This document shows, piece after piece, positions 12,076 to 23,860 of a stretch of DNA of 64,000 nucleotides. Source of the stretch: Ricinus communis. Lineage: Eukaryota; Streptophyta; Magnoliopsida; Malpighiales; Euphorbiaceae. How positions within the stretch are numbered: position 1 is the first letter of the stretch; every line of letters begins with the position of its first letter. Location: assembly GCF_019578655.1 (NCBI RefSeq), contig NC_063263.1, positions 20,831,001 to 20,895,000 of the forward strand, given 5' to 3'. Below the pieces are notes generated by a model. The model did not search any database, was not told the origin of the DNA, and saw nothing but the letters and a program-made list of their open reading frames with translations. The translations under genes and the position numbers were made by a program.

Positions 12076-12239
12076 CCTTTGGAGGGAGCTCAGCAGAAGA
12101 CAGTTTATCGAACATAAAGTCGACAGTGAGGGACATATACTCAGTTGGGCATAATAGGTCGATCCTTCGATACTATAGATTAGTCACATTCTCTAAAGAT
12201 GATAGGGGAAATGTGATAGTTCTACAATTATGCGATGAT

Positions 12240-12600
12240 TATTTTGGGATACTTGAATGATTGTCAAGTTCAACACATGTTAGTAGATGATGGTAGCTCA
12301 ATCAACATGATCACCCTAGAGGCGTTCAAAAAGATGGATTTGTTCGAGAAACAGCTAAAGTCAGTGTTTATGCCCCTTGTGGGATTAGGGGAAAAATAAT
12401 TCCTTTGAAAGGATCGGTGATGATTGACATGGAGTTGGGTGATGGTGATATCACCAAAGAGATTAGAACAGAGTTCATGGTGGCAGATATCCCTTTTACT
12501 TTCAATGCAATTGTTGGGAGGAAAATCCTCATGGAGACATGTGCTTCAGTTTGAATCATATATTTAACCATGAAAATATCAACTTCCAAAGGAGTAGCAG
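12240..12600 (+). pseudogene. Aspartic protease domain of the Tat-type element, decayed
   Basis: The frame around 12277-12312 reads LVDDGSSINM, the active-site loop of a retropepsin-like protease in this lineage (Asp-x-Gly-Ser). Downstream, IVGRKILMETCASV (about 12508-12550) matches the second conserved block, usually AILGRPGL-like. A frame change and a stop lie between them. Confidence 0.6.
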
Positions 12601-12779
12601 TGATTAAAGGAAGTTAGGAGGTAGCTAGGAAGACCTACTACAATGCTTTGAAATGGGTCTTTCCTGTAGTTCATTTAGAAGTACCTGATAATTCGGAAAG
12701 AGAGGATAAGGTTGAGCCTGCTGAGGAGATGGTTGATATGAGTAAGGGAGGGGAAAACAACGAAGATCGGTGCAGGGCT

Positions 12780-14150
12780 GGATAAGGATTTGCATGAAAA
12801 GATCATCCAAATCCTACGTAAACACTCTGACTCATTTGCTTGAGAAATAGAAGATCTGGTTGGGGTCAGCAATAATGTGATCACCCATAAATTAAGCATC
12901 AAAGCATTAATCAAGCTTGTTACTAAAAAAAGAAAGCATTTGCCTGAACAGCAGATCACTATAGCTGAGGAAGTTCAGGAGTTGTTAGAGGCAGGGATGA
13001 TCAATGAAGTATACTATCTGGAGTGGTTAGCTAATGCGGTGTTAGTAAAAAAGCCTAATGGATCATATCAGATGTGTGTGGATTTCATAAATCTCAATAG
13101 AGCTTGTCCTAAGGATAATTATCCTTTGATGAGTATTTGATCAACTAGTAGATTCCACAGCAAGGCATAATTTATATGCTGGCTTGGATGCAAAGACAAG
13201 TTATCACCGGATCCATATGCACAAGGATGATCAGGTGATGAAATCATGTATAACAGATCATGGTACTTACTGTAATAGGATGATGTCTTTTAGTTTGAAA
13301 AATGCTAGTTGAATGATCTGATTGAAAAGAACGTGGAGGTTTATATGGATTATATGATAATCTAAAGCAGGCGAGCCAAAGATCATCCCTAGGATGTGAA
13401 GATGGTTATGAAGCTACTGAAGTCATTCGATTTAAAGCTGAATCCTGAGAAGCGTGTATTCAGAGTGCCATCAAGAAAGTGTTTTATGATATATGGTGTC
13501 ACAAATGGGGGGTGGGGTTGAGGCGAACCTTGATAAAAATTTAGGCAATCATGAAGATGAACCCCCTAATGAATATAAGGGAAGTTCAAAGACTGAATAG
13601 GCGAGTTACTGCTCTAAGGCATTTTATTCCTTGTTCGACCAAGCAATGCCATCCATTCTTTAAGACTTTGAAAAACTTTAAAAAATTTGAATGGATAGAG
13701 GAATGTCAGAAATCCTTTAAAGAGTTGAAAGAATTTCTGACATCTCCTCCATTGTTGAGTTGCCTGATGCCAAAGGAAGAATTGTATATGTATCTGTCCA
13801 CTACACTTGAGACTGTCGTTGCAGTTTTGATTAAAGAAGAAGTAGGTTAGTTGCATCCAATCTACTATGTCAATAAAGTCCTCTATGATGTCGAGCTAAC
13901 ATATCCGACCTTAGAAAAGCATACCATAGCTTTATTTTTTGCTTCCCAAGAGCTAAGGCATTATTGTGAAGCTCATCAGGTCATTGTCTGCACTAATCTT
14001 CCTTTAAGAAAGATCCTCTAAAAAGAAAAAATGCTAGGAGAATAGTTGAGTAGGTGGTAAAGATTAGAAGCTTAGGAATTTAAGTATTAAGCTAGGAAAT
14101 CTATGAAAGCACAAGTCTTAACCAATTTTATGGCAAAACTAACTCCTTTA
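12780..14150 (+). pseudogene. Reverse transcriptase and RNase H of the Tat-type element, decayed
   Basis: The RT N-terminus at 12877-13140 shows EWLANAVLVKKPNGSYQMCVD and LNRACPKDNYPL, strongly typical of the Tat/Athila group. The catalytic box near 13330-13365 reads VEVYMDYMIV, where an Asp of the usual DD pair is replaced by Tyr. The region after RT at 13551-13850 (EVQRLNRRVTALRHFI and FEWIEECQKSFKELK) belongs to the connection and first RNase H. At least eight stops and several frame changes break it. Confidence 0.75.
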
Positions 14151-14159
14151 GAAGGTGAC

Positions 14160-14570
14160 ATGGTTATGAAGGAAAAGAAAGTGTGGGAGATGTTTATAGA
14201 TAGAGCCATTGGAGCTGAAAGGATCAGGTGTGAGCATAGTCTTAAAGGGCCCCCACAAAGTGGTGATTAAGTATGTCATTACGTTGGATTCGTACTCCCC
14301 AACAATGCAGCTAAATATGAAGCCCTACTAGCTGGCCTATCTTTAGCTCAGGAGATAAATATGAAGAACCTAGTGATTTATAGCTATTCCCAGCTTGTTG
14401 AAAATCAAACAAATGGCATTTATGCAATAAAGGAGCCAGTTTTGAAAAAGTATGATGAGTTAGTGCAGTAGGCGGTTTTAGCAAATGGCTAAGTGGGGGG
14501 AATCTAGAAGTTGAAGAAAATCCCTAGATCAGGGAATGACAGAGTTGATGAGATAGCCAAGTCTGTAACG
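14160..14570 (+). pseudogene. Additional RNase H (aRNH) domain of the Tat-type element
   Basis: Between the ordinary RNase H and the integrase lies a second RNase H-like block. It has an N-terminal MFIDRA strand start, the motif AAKYEALLAGLSLAQEI, NLVIYSYSQLVENQ, and IPRSGNDRVDEIAK at the end. In intact relatives these carry the Asp, Glu, Asp and Asp/His catalytic residues. Here the first and third are altered (IYSYSQ instead of a YSDSQ-type motif). An extra archaeal-type RNase H in this position is a known signature of Tat-lineage gypsy elements. Confidence 0.7.
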
Positions 14571-14844
14571 GGGGGGAGGGGGGAATATGTCTCAGTTGAA
14601 GGGAGTTTTGATAGAAATACAAGCATTGCCTGCAACGGCAGTTACTCCTATGATGGTTGTGAACTGGAAAGGAACATGGATGAATCCCTAGTACCTTATG
14701 GCAGGCATATTGGCAGGATCGAGATCAGAGAATTTATAGTTAATTAGAAGAGCTACACACTACAGGACGTATAAAGGAAAGTTATATAGGTACTCCTATA
14801 CTCATCTATGGCTGAAGTGCATTCTAGAAGACGAAGGAAATTAT

Positions 14845-15885
14845 ATGCTAAAGGAAATTCATAAGAGGGTGTGTAGAGCCCATAAGGCGAGTCCAAGCAT
14901 TTACAACAAGGCATTAATGCAAGGGTATTACTGGCCTACAATGAAGAAAAATGCTAAAGATCTAGTCCACCATTACCAAAGCTATCAAAAGCACGCACAT
15001 GTCCTAAGGATACCTTCTAGAGAGCTTGCGCCTATTGATTATGCTAGTCTTTGTTTCAATGGGGGATCGACATCTTGGGACCTTTCCCTCTATCAGTACA
15101 TCAATCCAAGTTCTTAGTAGTGGCCATCGACTTAGAGCCTCTGATGAGCATCACTAAAAAGAATCAATAGTTTCTTCTTTAAGTCTGTTATCTACAGGTT
15201 TGGCATCTCCAAGGCCGTCATTTCAAACAATGGAAAGTAGTTTGATTCCAAGCAATTTTGATCCCTTTGTAAGGTTTACAAGATTGATTTGAGGTTCACC
15301 CTAGTTGCTCATTTACAAACTAATGGGCAAATAAAGATTGCTAATAGGATCATCCTTCAAGGGCTAAAGAAGAGGTTAGATGAGTAGAAGAGCAGATGGG
15401 TGGAAAAGTTATATCACGAGTTCTGGAGTTATCGAATTACACCTAGAGAACCAACATATGAAACCCCGTTCTCCTTGAATTATGGATCATAAGTTGTGAT
15501 CTTTGTGGAAGCCGGAATGCTAAGCTACAAAACTAAAAAGGGAGATCAAACAAATCAACCCTTACAGTTGAGGATCAACCTAGATATACTGGAGGAAAGA
15601 AGGAATTAGGTGAATGAAAGGATAGCAACTTATAAGCAGAAGATGGGTAAGTATCATAATCACCAAGTTAAAGAAAGGATTTTCCAAGAAGGTAATTTGG
15701 TACTAAGAAAGGCAGAGATATTTAGGGGCAATATAAGAGTTAGCAAGTTGTAACCCAATTGGGAAGGGCCCTACAAGATCGCTAAAGTTTTAAGGTTCGA
15801 AGCATATAAGCTGGAAAATGGTGCTAGAAAGATCCTCCTTCATTCATGGAACTCGAACAACCTAAGAGCCTATTACTAATGAAGT
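14845..15885 (+). pseudogene. Integrase of the Tat-type element, decayed
   Basis: Residues at 14845-15117 show the zinc-binding N-terminus and the linker QGYYWPTMKKNAKDLV. The two Cys of the HHCC motif are both Tyr here (HYQSYQKHA). The core domain and the C-terminal tail can be followed as pieces until WNSNNLRAYY near 15840-15880. Stops are frequent. Confidence 0.7.
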
Positions 15886-16389
15886 ACCGACAAAGTGTTA
15901 GTCGTTTTTATTAGTTTTATATTTATAGTTGTTCAATAAAGGTTTGAGTTACATCGCCTATTTGTGGAAATTAGATGTATTTTTTGCCAAGTATATACTT
16001 TACATTAATAAGAAGTATTCTTCAGTCAATTTGTGAGTGATTTTATACCTATAATTGTAACTATGTGAATCTCTGAAAGATAACTCATCAAGAGAGTCAA
16101 AAAGAGCATCTCTAAGGGATTTTTCAAGAAAAGATCTTCAAAGAATCTTCAAAAAATCTTCTCTCATAAGATCTACTAAAGGGAGATTATCCAGAAATTC
16201 CCAAAGGATCTATTAAGAAAAGATCTCTAATAAACTTCTGACAAGAGCTCCCATAAAACCATTAAAAGATGTAAGGAAAGGAAATCAACAAATATATTTA
16301 AGTAAAAGGAACGAACATAGCTAAGCAAATTAAAAAAATAAACACAATTTCAACAAAAATAATGATAGTTCATCATAAAAGAGAAGAAA
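15886..16389. other. Untranslated part between pol and the antisense ORF
   Basis: AT-rich internal sequence of the Tat-type element with imperfect AAGATCTTC-like repetitions at about 16080-16230. No coding frame is visible. Confidence 0.4.
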
Positions 16390-17046
16390 AGTTCACCAAT
16401 TAGAGATGTAATCTCCTTACCGAGCTTAGCTTTCTTACAACACTTTTGGATTTCTCATTTTCTAAAGCAGTATTCTGCTCAGAAATGAGTTTATCCTGAA
16501 CATCTCAAGCTCTTGCCTCTTAGTTCATTTTAGCCTATAAATAGTCATTTTTCACCTTATCTTTATACTTTAGAGTGTAGCGACGGGGAGTAAAGATGGA
16601 TTAGGAAACTTGAAAAATAGAGGATCTATCAACATAACAAGAAAATAAAGTGTATGCATGGAACAAGAAAGGAGGATAGATATCTTACCAAGGTCAGAAA
16701 CCATGGGTGTCTGCTACCTCAGCATTAGTAACATTATCAATAAAAATTTCTTGATTACGCTATAGCTGGATCGCCTTCACTATGTTTGTGGCGATGGCTT
16801 GATTAGATACTATGGCATCCTCCCTAAATATTTTCTCTACTATCTCGGTGAATTTAGTAGAGATCACTAAGGGGGGTAAAATCCTCAAATAGCTTGATCT
16901 ATTTGGTGGGGTGAACTAGACCACCTTTGGGAGTAGGCCGCTTGTAAGAACCCTCAGTCACCTCCTCAGACAAAAGAGGAGGTGCGTTACTTTTCGGAGA
17001 AGGGGGATGCTTGGCTCCATCTGGAGAAGAGACATCCTTTACAGAG
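16390..17046 (-). pseudogene. C-terminal part of the antisense ORF of the Tat-type element
   Basis: The minus strand from 17046 reads a protein-like stretch with SVKDVSSPDGAKHPPSP and PPLLSEEVTEGSYKRPTPK, then FEDFTPLSDLY, with stops at about 16905 and 16860. Further left the frame is poorer, with a charged, coiled-coil-like composition. It continues the minus-strand coding at 23861-24300, from which it is separated by the nested gypsy element. See the antisense ORF pieces at 23861-24377 and 26698-27369. Confidence 0.5.
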
Positions 17047-17874
17047 TGATATGAACCTGAACTTCAAATGATACGTTCAAACCCTTATTGAAGATGGAAG
17101 TAAACCAAATAGACAAGAACTCGCTCCTGTAGAATGCACCCTTACCTATAAGTCAGATTTAACGCCCCAAAGATCAACTCATAGTTTGCAATTAAACAGA
17201 ATTGTTTCCCTTAGCTATAGATGAACTAAGATCAACAATTATAATAAGATGAATTGTTTAGCAACCTTGAAATTAATAACCTAAAAGATTGTATAAACAA
17301 GTAGATGAGGAATCAAACTAATCATATCAATTTAATTTCAAGCAATTCAAAAAAAACACCTTTAGAATTAAAGTGCAACGCACTAGGTTTTTGCAAAGCA
17401 AAAGATAAATTCAAAAGATAAATTCAAAAATAACATGTCCTTGGCCGAATTACATAGGACTCTATTTGTAGAGTTTAAAACAATATAATTCTAACCCTAG
17501 AATGACTAGGATATGCGGCCAAAAACCCTAAATCAACAAGGAAATAAATAACTCCTTAAAGAAAGGAGATAAGATATGGCCAAGACTCCTGATTCAACAA
17601 GGAAACAAATAACTCCTTAAAGAAAGGAGATAAGATATGCGGCCAAGACTTCTAATTCAACAAGAAACTTGTTGACCCCTTTGACTTTGTTGAATTAAGT
17701 TTGTTTGACTTCAATTAAGCTCACAATCTTCAAAGTATTGTTGTCATCTTCATAAGATGCTCTAAGTAAGAATTCAAAGCTTGCTTGGACTTCTTAGTCC
17801 TTAATCGAGTCCTTAGTCCATCATATGCTAAGGGATACTTGCCCCATGGCTTGATGATATCCTTGGTTGCATCA
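17047..17874 (-). repeat. 3' LTR of the nested gypsy element
   Basis: It matches 23023-23860 nearly throughout, with scattered substitutions and small indels. It has a short internal duplication near 17400-17430 and lacks about 25 bp present in the other copy near 23715-23740. The end of the pol reading frame runs 145 bp into it. Confidence 0.9.
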
Positions 17875-19640
17875 TTCCCCCCTTCTTCAAAAGGATTCGA
17901 CCTTGAATCTTCACCTATATCATAATTAAAAAGAGACAAATCAACAACTTTAAAAGTAGCACTTACACTATACTTACCAGGCAAATCAATTTTGTAGGCA
18001 TTGTCATTGACACGCTCCAAAACTTGAAAAGGTTCATTACCTCTAAGCATCAACTTAGATTTTCTTTGATTAGGAAATCTTTCTTTCCTTAAGTACACCT
18101 AAACCCAATCACCAACATTGAATACAACCTTCTTGCAACCCTTATTATGTTGTTTGGTGATTTGATCATTTTGCCTCTCCAAATTAGCTTTCACTTGTTC
18201 ATGCAACTTCAACATATATTCGGCCTTCTTGGCTCCATCAAGGTTAGTTTGTTCACTTAAAGGTAAAGCAAGCAAATCTAAAGGACTCAATGGAATAAAA
18301 CCATACACAATAATCAAAAGGACAAAAATGTGTAGATGAATGCACACTACGATTATACGCAAACTCTACATAAGTTAAACATTCTTCCTAAGACTTGAGG
18401 TTCTTCTTAACCATGGTACGCAATAATTGTCCTAAAGTTCTATTCACCACTTCGGTTTAGCCATCAGTTTGGGGATGACAAGTAGTAGAAAAAAATAACT
18501 TAGTTCCCAGCTTACCTCACAAAGCTTTCCAAAAATGACTCAAAAACTTAGTGTCCCTATCACTAACTATAGTTCTAGACATACCATATAAGCGTATTAC
18601 CTCTCTAAAGAACAATTCAGCAATGTGTTGTGCATCATCGGTCTTCTTACAGGCTATAAAATGTGACATCTTTGAAAACCTATCAAAACAACAACGAAAA
18701 TGCTATCATGACCTTTCCTAGACCCAGGCAATCCAAGCAGAAAGTCCATGGATATGTCAATCCAAGGTGTACTAAGTACAGGCAAAGGCATGTACAACCC
18801 ATAGGGTTGCGATTTAGACTTAGCTTGTCTACACACAATGCACTTTTCATATATTCTCATTACATCGGATTTCATCTTAGGCCAATAAAAGTGCACATAT
18901 AAAATATCTAAAGTCTTTTAAATACTGAAGTGTCCTATCAAGCCACCCTCATGTGAGTCTCTCATAAGCAACTCGTGTAATGAACAATTAAGAATACATA
19001 AACGTTTCTCCCTAAAGAGAAAATCATTATGTCTATAGAATTTATCACATGCACCATGTTCATACGTAATAAATATAGAACCAAAGTCTTTATCATCCAA
19101 GTACAAATCCTTAATAAATTCAAAACTAAGTAATTTTGTTTCTAGAGAAGCAAGTAAAGCATACCTTCTAGAAAGAGCTTCAAATACCATATTATCTTTG
19201 CCTTGCTTATACTTGATGACTTAAGGAAACGCCTCAATGAATTCACTCCACTTGGAATGACACTTATTCAACTTGTTTTGGCCCTTCAAGTGCTTCAAAG
19301 ACTCATGATTGGTGTGGATTACGAACTCCTTTGGTAGCAAATAATGGCTCCACACATCCAAAGCCCTAACAAGCACATAGAGTTTCTTATCATATGTTGG
19401 ATACTTCAAACTCGCACTATGGAGTTTCTCACTAAAATAGGCGATTGGCTTCTCATCTTGCATAAGGACAGCTCCAATACCTATACCAGAAGCATCACAA
19501 TCAATCTCAAAAGTCTTAGAAAAATCAAGTAGACAAAGAATAGGAGAAGAAGTTAGTTTGTCTTTGAGCATTTCGAATGCCCGTTCTTGCTTTCTTCCCC
19601 CATATAAACTTCACATCCTTTTACACGAGCTCATTTAAGG
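17730..19640 (-). pseudogene. pol 3' half of the nested gypsy element: RNase H and integrase
   Basis: One minus-strand frame runs from 19571 to 17730 and is broken by several stops but not by frameshifts. The RNase H part has [16 protein letters not shown] and [13 protein letters not shown], the latter with Asn where Asp is usual. The integrase begins with ALSRRYALL, passes the zinc-binding region (HFYWPKM, CIVCRQAKS) and enters the core with WIDISMDFLLGLPGS. The C-terminal part (18098-17730) has the KLMLRGNEPFQVLERVNDNAYKIDLP-type tail in pieces, followed by GEDSRSNPFEEGGND. It ends inside the 3' LTR. Confidence 0.85.
17875..17888 (-). promoter_or_regulatory. Polypurine tract of the nested gypsy element
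   Basis: The minus strand reads GAAGAAGGGGGGAA directly before the 3' LTR, the usual primer site for plus-strand DNA synthesis. Confidence 0.8.
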
Positions 19641-19671
19641 GTGTGACTATTGTGCTGAAACCCTTCACGAA

Positions 19672-20655
19672 TCACCTATAAAAACTTGCAAGCCCATAAA
19701 AACTTTTGACTTCGCTAGTATTCTTCGGTGTAGGCCAATCCTTGATCACCTTAACCTTTTCTTCATCTACTTCAATACCCTTTGCACTAACAACAAAGCT
19801 AAGAAACACAAGCTTGTTTGTGCAAAAATCACACTTCTTCAAGTTAGCAAACAAAGAATTTTTATGCAAAGCAATCAAAACCAAACGCACGTGCTCAACA
19901 TGATCATCTAAACTTTTGCTAAAATTTAGAATATAATCAAAATAGACCACAACAAATTTACCTATATATGCTCGTAAGACATGATTCATTAATCGCAAAA
20001 ATATGCTAGGTGCATTTGTCAAACCAAAAGGCATAACTAACCATTCATACAAGCCAAATTTGTTTTTAAAAGCAGTTTTCCATTCATCACCAATTTTCAT
20101 TCTAATTTGATGGTAACCACTTTTAAGATATATCTTAGTAAGAATATAACTACCATGAAATTCTTCAAGCATATCATCTAACCTAGGAATAGGATGACAA
20201 TATTTAATAGTTATTTTATTAATAGCACAACAATCAACACACATATGCCAAGACCCATCTTTCTTAGGAACTAATAAAACAGGTACAACACAAGAGCTCA
20301 AAGACTCACGAATATAACCTTTACTTAGCAAGTCTTCCACTTGGCATTGCAACTCCTTAGTCTCTTCCGGATTCACTCGATAGGCCGATCTATTGGGAAT
20401 GGATCATCCTGATACAAAATCAATTTGATGCTTAATGCCTCTCAAGGGCGGTAACCCATTAGGCAATTCTTCCGGAAACACATCTTCAAACTTTTGCAAG
20501 AGATTCATAAAGACACTAGGAAGAGAAGGGTTAAAGTCGTTAGTACTAAATAATGTTTCCTTATACATAAGCACAAGTACTTGCTTATTAGAATATAAAG
20601 CCTTCCTCACATCTCTATCTCTCACAAGAAAACTTACTCTTTTTTCTCCACTCAA
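19672..20655 (-). pseudogene. Reverse transcriptase of the nested gypsy element, catalytic residues lost
   Basis: The frame 20655-20404 carries the RT approach region with FEDVFPEELPNGLPPLRGI, a stop near 20402, then 20376-19672 covers fingers, palm and thumb. Conserved pieces include [22 protein letters not shown] and [12 protein letters not shown]. Two of the three catalytic Asp are gone: the first reads [10 protein letters not shown] (Tyr at 20128-20130) and the catalytic box reads YFDY instead of YFDD (19933-19944). Both are GAT to TAT changes. The enzyme cannot be active. Confidence 0.9.
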
Positions 20656-21330
20656 TTCTCCTTTTTCTTGTGCATTACTCTTTTTTTTTCACTCCACTCT
20701 TATGCAAACTCTCATTTTGCTTTCCTTTTACCACTCGAAGCTCACACCCCTCATTTATTTTCCCACAGTTCTCCTTTTGCTCGTGCTCTTTTTCCTTTTT
20801 ATGTGCACTCTCTCTCTCTTCTATTTCTTTTTCATATGCATTCATGCGTGCCTTTAGCACCTTTTGATCTTCATAAACCTCCTTGGGACTTAAAGGAGCA
20901 AGAGAATAACGCACACCATTCATAATAAGAGAATATGAATTGGTACGCCCATAATTAACCACATTCCTATCAAACAACTATGGTCTAACCAATAATAAAT
21001 GACAAGCATGCATAGGTATCACATCACAAAGCACCTCATCACGAAACTTGTTAATGCTGAATGCAACCTTAACTTGCTTGGTTACTCGTAGACCTCCATA
21101 ATCATTCAACCATTACACCACATAAGGCTTGGGATGTTTAAAAGTAGACAACTTCAACCTATCTACCATCATAGTGCTAGCAACATTGGTGCAACTATCC
21201 CTATCAATGATCAAAGTACAAACAAAATTACTATTTTGCACCCGACATCTAGTATGAAAGATGTTTTCCCTTTGCACTTTATCATCATCCCTATGTTGCA
21301 AGTTCAAAGCACGAATAGTGACAAGTATAT
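20656..21330 (-). pseudogene. Protease region of the nested gypsy element
   Basis: 21307-21113 reads FVCTLIIDRDSCTNVAS, the retropepsin active-site region, where relatives have a DGGS-type loop; both Gly positions are changed (Arg, Asp). A stop follows near 21113. The chain continues as VEWLNDYGGLRV and, at 20977-20675, a charged Lys/Glu-rich linker. The same bases read on the plus strand give cysteine-rich and Phe/Ser-rich ORFs that are only shadows. Confidence 0.75.
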
Positions 21331-22424
21331 TACTTGCTCACTTAATTGGAGATCTTCACAATCCTCCAGTGGTGGCATGTTATCATCATCATCATGTTCG
21401 GTCTCCTCATCACCTTCACTCTCATCACTAGTAAAAACCATCTCACCACCTCGAATCGCCATGGTTCTTTTGATTGGACAATTTGATGAGATGTGTCCAT
21501 AGTTCAAACATTTGAAATATTGTACCTTTCTTTGTTCGGACTCCTCTTGTGACTTTGGTTTGGCATTAAGTTTAGGTGCTGCCTTGATGCCCTTTATCAC
21601 CTCACGACCTTTGTTAGTGGTTTGTGTGCCACTTGTCCACGTCCCACTCCACTTGGAACTAGGCAATGCATTCTTTGTCTTGTTTTTATTTGCCTTTCTA
21701 TCTTGATTGCCATGTGTAGTATGTCCCCCATCTCAACATAATGCTGCAATTCAATAATGTTAGCAATATCACAGTTAAGTCCATGCAAAAACCGTGCCAT
21801 TGTAGCCTCCTTATCCTCATCTATATTGGCCCTAATCATTGCTACCTCCATAGTTTGCCAATATTCCTCAATACTCTTAGACCCTTGTACCAAATTCTGC
21901 AATTTATTATATAAGTCCCTTTGGTAGTTTATTATAGGTACAAAACGTTTTCTTATGATTCTCTTAACCTTTACCCAAGAATCGATTTCAGCTTTCCCAA
22001 GTCGCCTCCTAGAACTCACTAATTGATGCCACCAAACGACAGCATAATCAGCAAACTCTACGACGGCTAGTTTAACCTTCTTAGGTTCACTATAGTTATG
22101 GCATTCAAAGACACGCTCGACCTTCTTTTCCCACTCCAAATAGGCTTCAGGGTCACTCCTACCAGCAAAAGATGGAATTTTCATTTTAATACTCCCCAAG
22201 TTACAATCTATTTTAGGCCCCCAATCCATTCTAGGTCCTCTAGACTTAACCTCATGGTCATCACTATCCTTTGATGACTTAGATTTTTCACTATCTAAGA
22301 ATTCATTAATCTTATCCAATACCGTGTCACGTTTACCAAACTCCCTATTCACATGTTCAACAATTCCCTTTAGAGCTTGAGTAAGCTCTTCCATTGTAAT
22401 CGACTTTTTGTCCTTAGAACTCAT
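21304..22424 (-). pseudogene. gag of the nested gypsy element
   Basis: The likely start is the ATG at 22424 (MSSKDKKSITMEELTQ). The retrotransposon-gag domain covers roughly 22200-21750 with AYLEWEKKVERVFECHNYSE, DYAVVWWHQL and MARFLHGLNCDIANIIELQ. The frame changes near 21690, after which the zinc knuckle lies at 21519-21478. It reads YFKCLNYGHISSNC; the first Cys of the CX2CX4HX4C motif is Tyr. An acidic tail with repeated Asp and Glu follows before the protease. Confidence 0.85.
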
Positions 22425-23007
22425 GTTTAATCTAGAAAATATGGCAAACAAGAAAAGGATCACTCCCTTACGTGTTTCACTCATAAAATTAGATGTTCAA
22501 TTTGAAGACTTTAAAATTAAACTAATTTGTAAGCAATTAACATATAAACAAGTTACACAATCAACACAGAAAATTAATTTCAAGACTCACATAAACAATT
22601 CGCTTTATGAAAAAAAAAAAAATATAAGCATGCAAAACAAAACAAGCCTATAATAAAAAAAATATTTTATTCAATGAGCCAAGAACGGTTTTTTTTAGAA
22701 GGAAAAGAGGAGAATTCAAAGAATTGAGAAAGAAAAGAAAATAGGGCAGAAGTTCAACTTTAATAAGGAGTGGCCACAACTTACAACAAATAGTCTTCGG
22801 CTTAATAACGCGATCTTCCCAAGGAAATTATAATTCTGTAAATTTTTTTTATAGAACTGTAACTTAAGCACAAACAAACAGACTCACAGATTCAACAGTT
22901 AAAAATTCAGAGCAATAAACAATTAATAAGTAACGAAACAGCCTTTAACTTAAGAGGAAAATTATGGACTGAATATGAAAGGAAAAATCACCTAAACTAG
23001 CAATTTT

Positions 23008-23020
23008 GGCTATGATACCA
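23008..23020 (-). promoter_or_regulatory. Primer-binding site of the nested gypsy element
   Basis: Two bases inside the 5' LTR, the minus strand reads TGGTATCATAGCC. This is a near match to the standard TGGTATCAGAGC site for initiator tRNA-Met. Confidence 0.85.
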
Positions 23021-23022
23021 AA

Positions 23023-23860
23023 TGATACGAACTTGAACTTCAAAGGATACATTCAAACCCTTATTGATGATGAAAGTAAACCAAACAGACAAGATCTCGC
23101 CCCTGTAGAACGCACCCTTACCTATAAGTCTGATTTAACGCACCAAAGATCAACTCGTAGTTTGCAATTAAACAGAATTGTTACCCTTAGTTAAAGATGA
23201 ACTAAGATCAACAATTATAATAAGATGAATTGTTTAGCAACCTTGAAACTAATAAGCTAAAAGATTGTATAAACAAGTAGATGTGAAATCAAACTAATCA
23301 AATCAATTTAATTTCAAGCAATTCAAAAGGAACACCTTTAGAATTAAAGTGCAACGCACTAGGTTTTTGCAAAGCAAAAGATAAATTCAAAAATAACATG
23401 TTCTTAGCCGAATTACATAGGGCTCTATTTATAGAATTTAAAACAAAATAATTCTAACCCTAGAATGACTAGGATATGCGGCCAAAGCTCCTAAATCAAC
23501 AAGGAAACAAATAACTCCTTAAAAAAGGAGATAAGATATGGCCAAGAATCCTAATTCTACAAGAAAACAAATAACTCCTTAAAGAAAGGAGATAAGATAT
23601 GCGGCCAAGACTCCTAATTAAATAAGGAACTTGTTGACCCCTTTGACTTTGTTGACTTAAGGTTGTTTGACTTCAATTAAGCTCACAATCTTTAAAGTAT
23701 TGTTGTCATCTTCAAAGCTCCATTGTTTACCATCTTCATAAGATGCTCTAAATAAGAATTCAAAGCTTGCTTGAACTTCTTAATCCTGAATCGAGTCATT
23801 GGTCCATTATATGCTAAAGGATCCTTGCCCCATGGCTTGATGACATCCTTGGTTGCATAA
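23023..23860 (-). repeat. 5' LTR of the nested gypsy element
   Basis: This is the partner of 17047-17874. It contains the same stretch that encodes the pol C-terminal tail when read from the 3' LTR. It ends at the junction with TAGAG, the changed target duplication. Confidence 0.9.

Larger units (their letters stand above)
17047..23860 (-). mobile_element. Nested Ty3/gypsy retrotransposon, complete outline but dead
   Basis: A 6.8-kb element on the minus strand, inserted into the Tat-type element. It has LTRs at both ends (828 and 838 bp, starting TGATGC on the minus strand and ending GTATCA or GTATCA-like), a primer-binding site next to the 5' LTR, a polypurine tract next to the 3' LTR, and gag-pol in the order gag, protease, RT, RNase H, integrase. 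That order defines Ty3/gypsy. Flanking 5-bp repeats are CAGAG (17042-17046) and TAGAG (23861-23865), a target duplication with one change. I see no chromodomain at the pol C-terminus. All domains are broken. Confidence 0.9.

Noticed and set aside
20435..20925. Plus-strand ORFs rich in Phe, Ser and Leu
   Set aside because: They are the reverse strand of the Lys/Glu-rich linker of the nested gypsy polyprotein.
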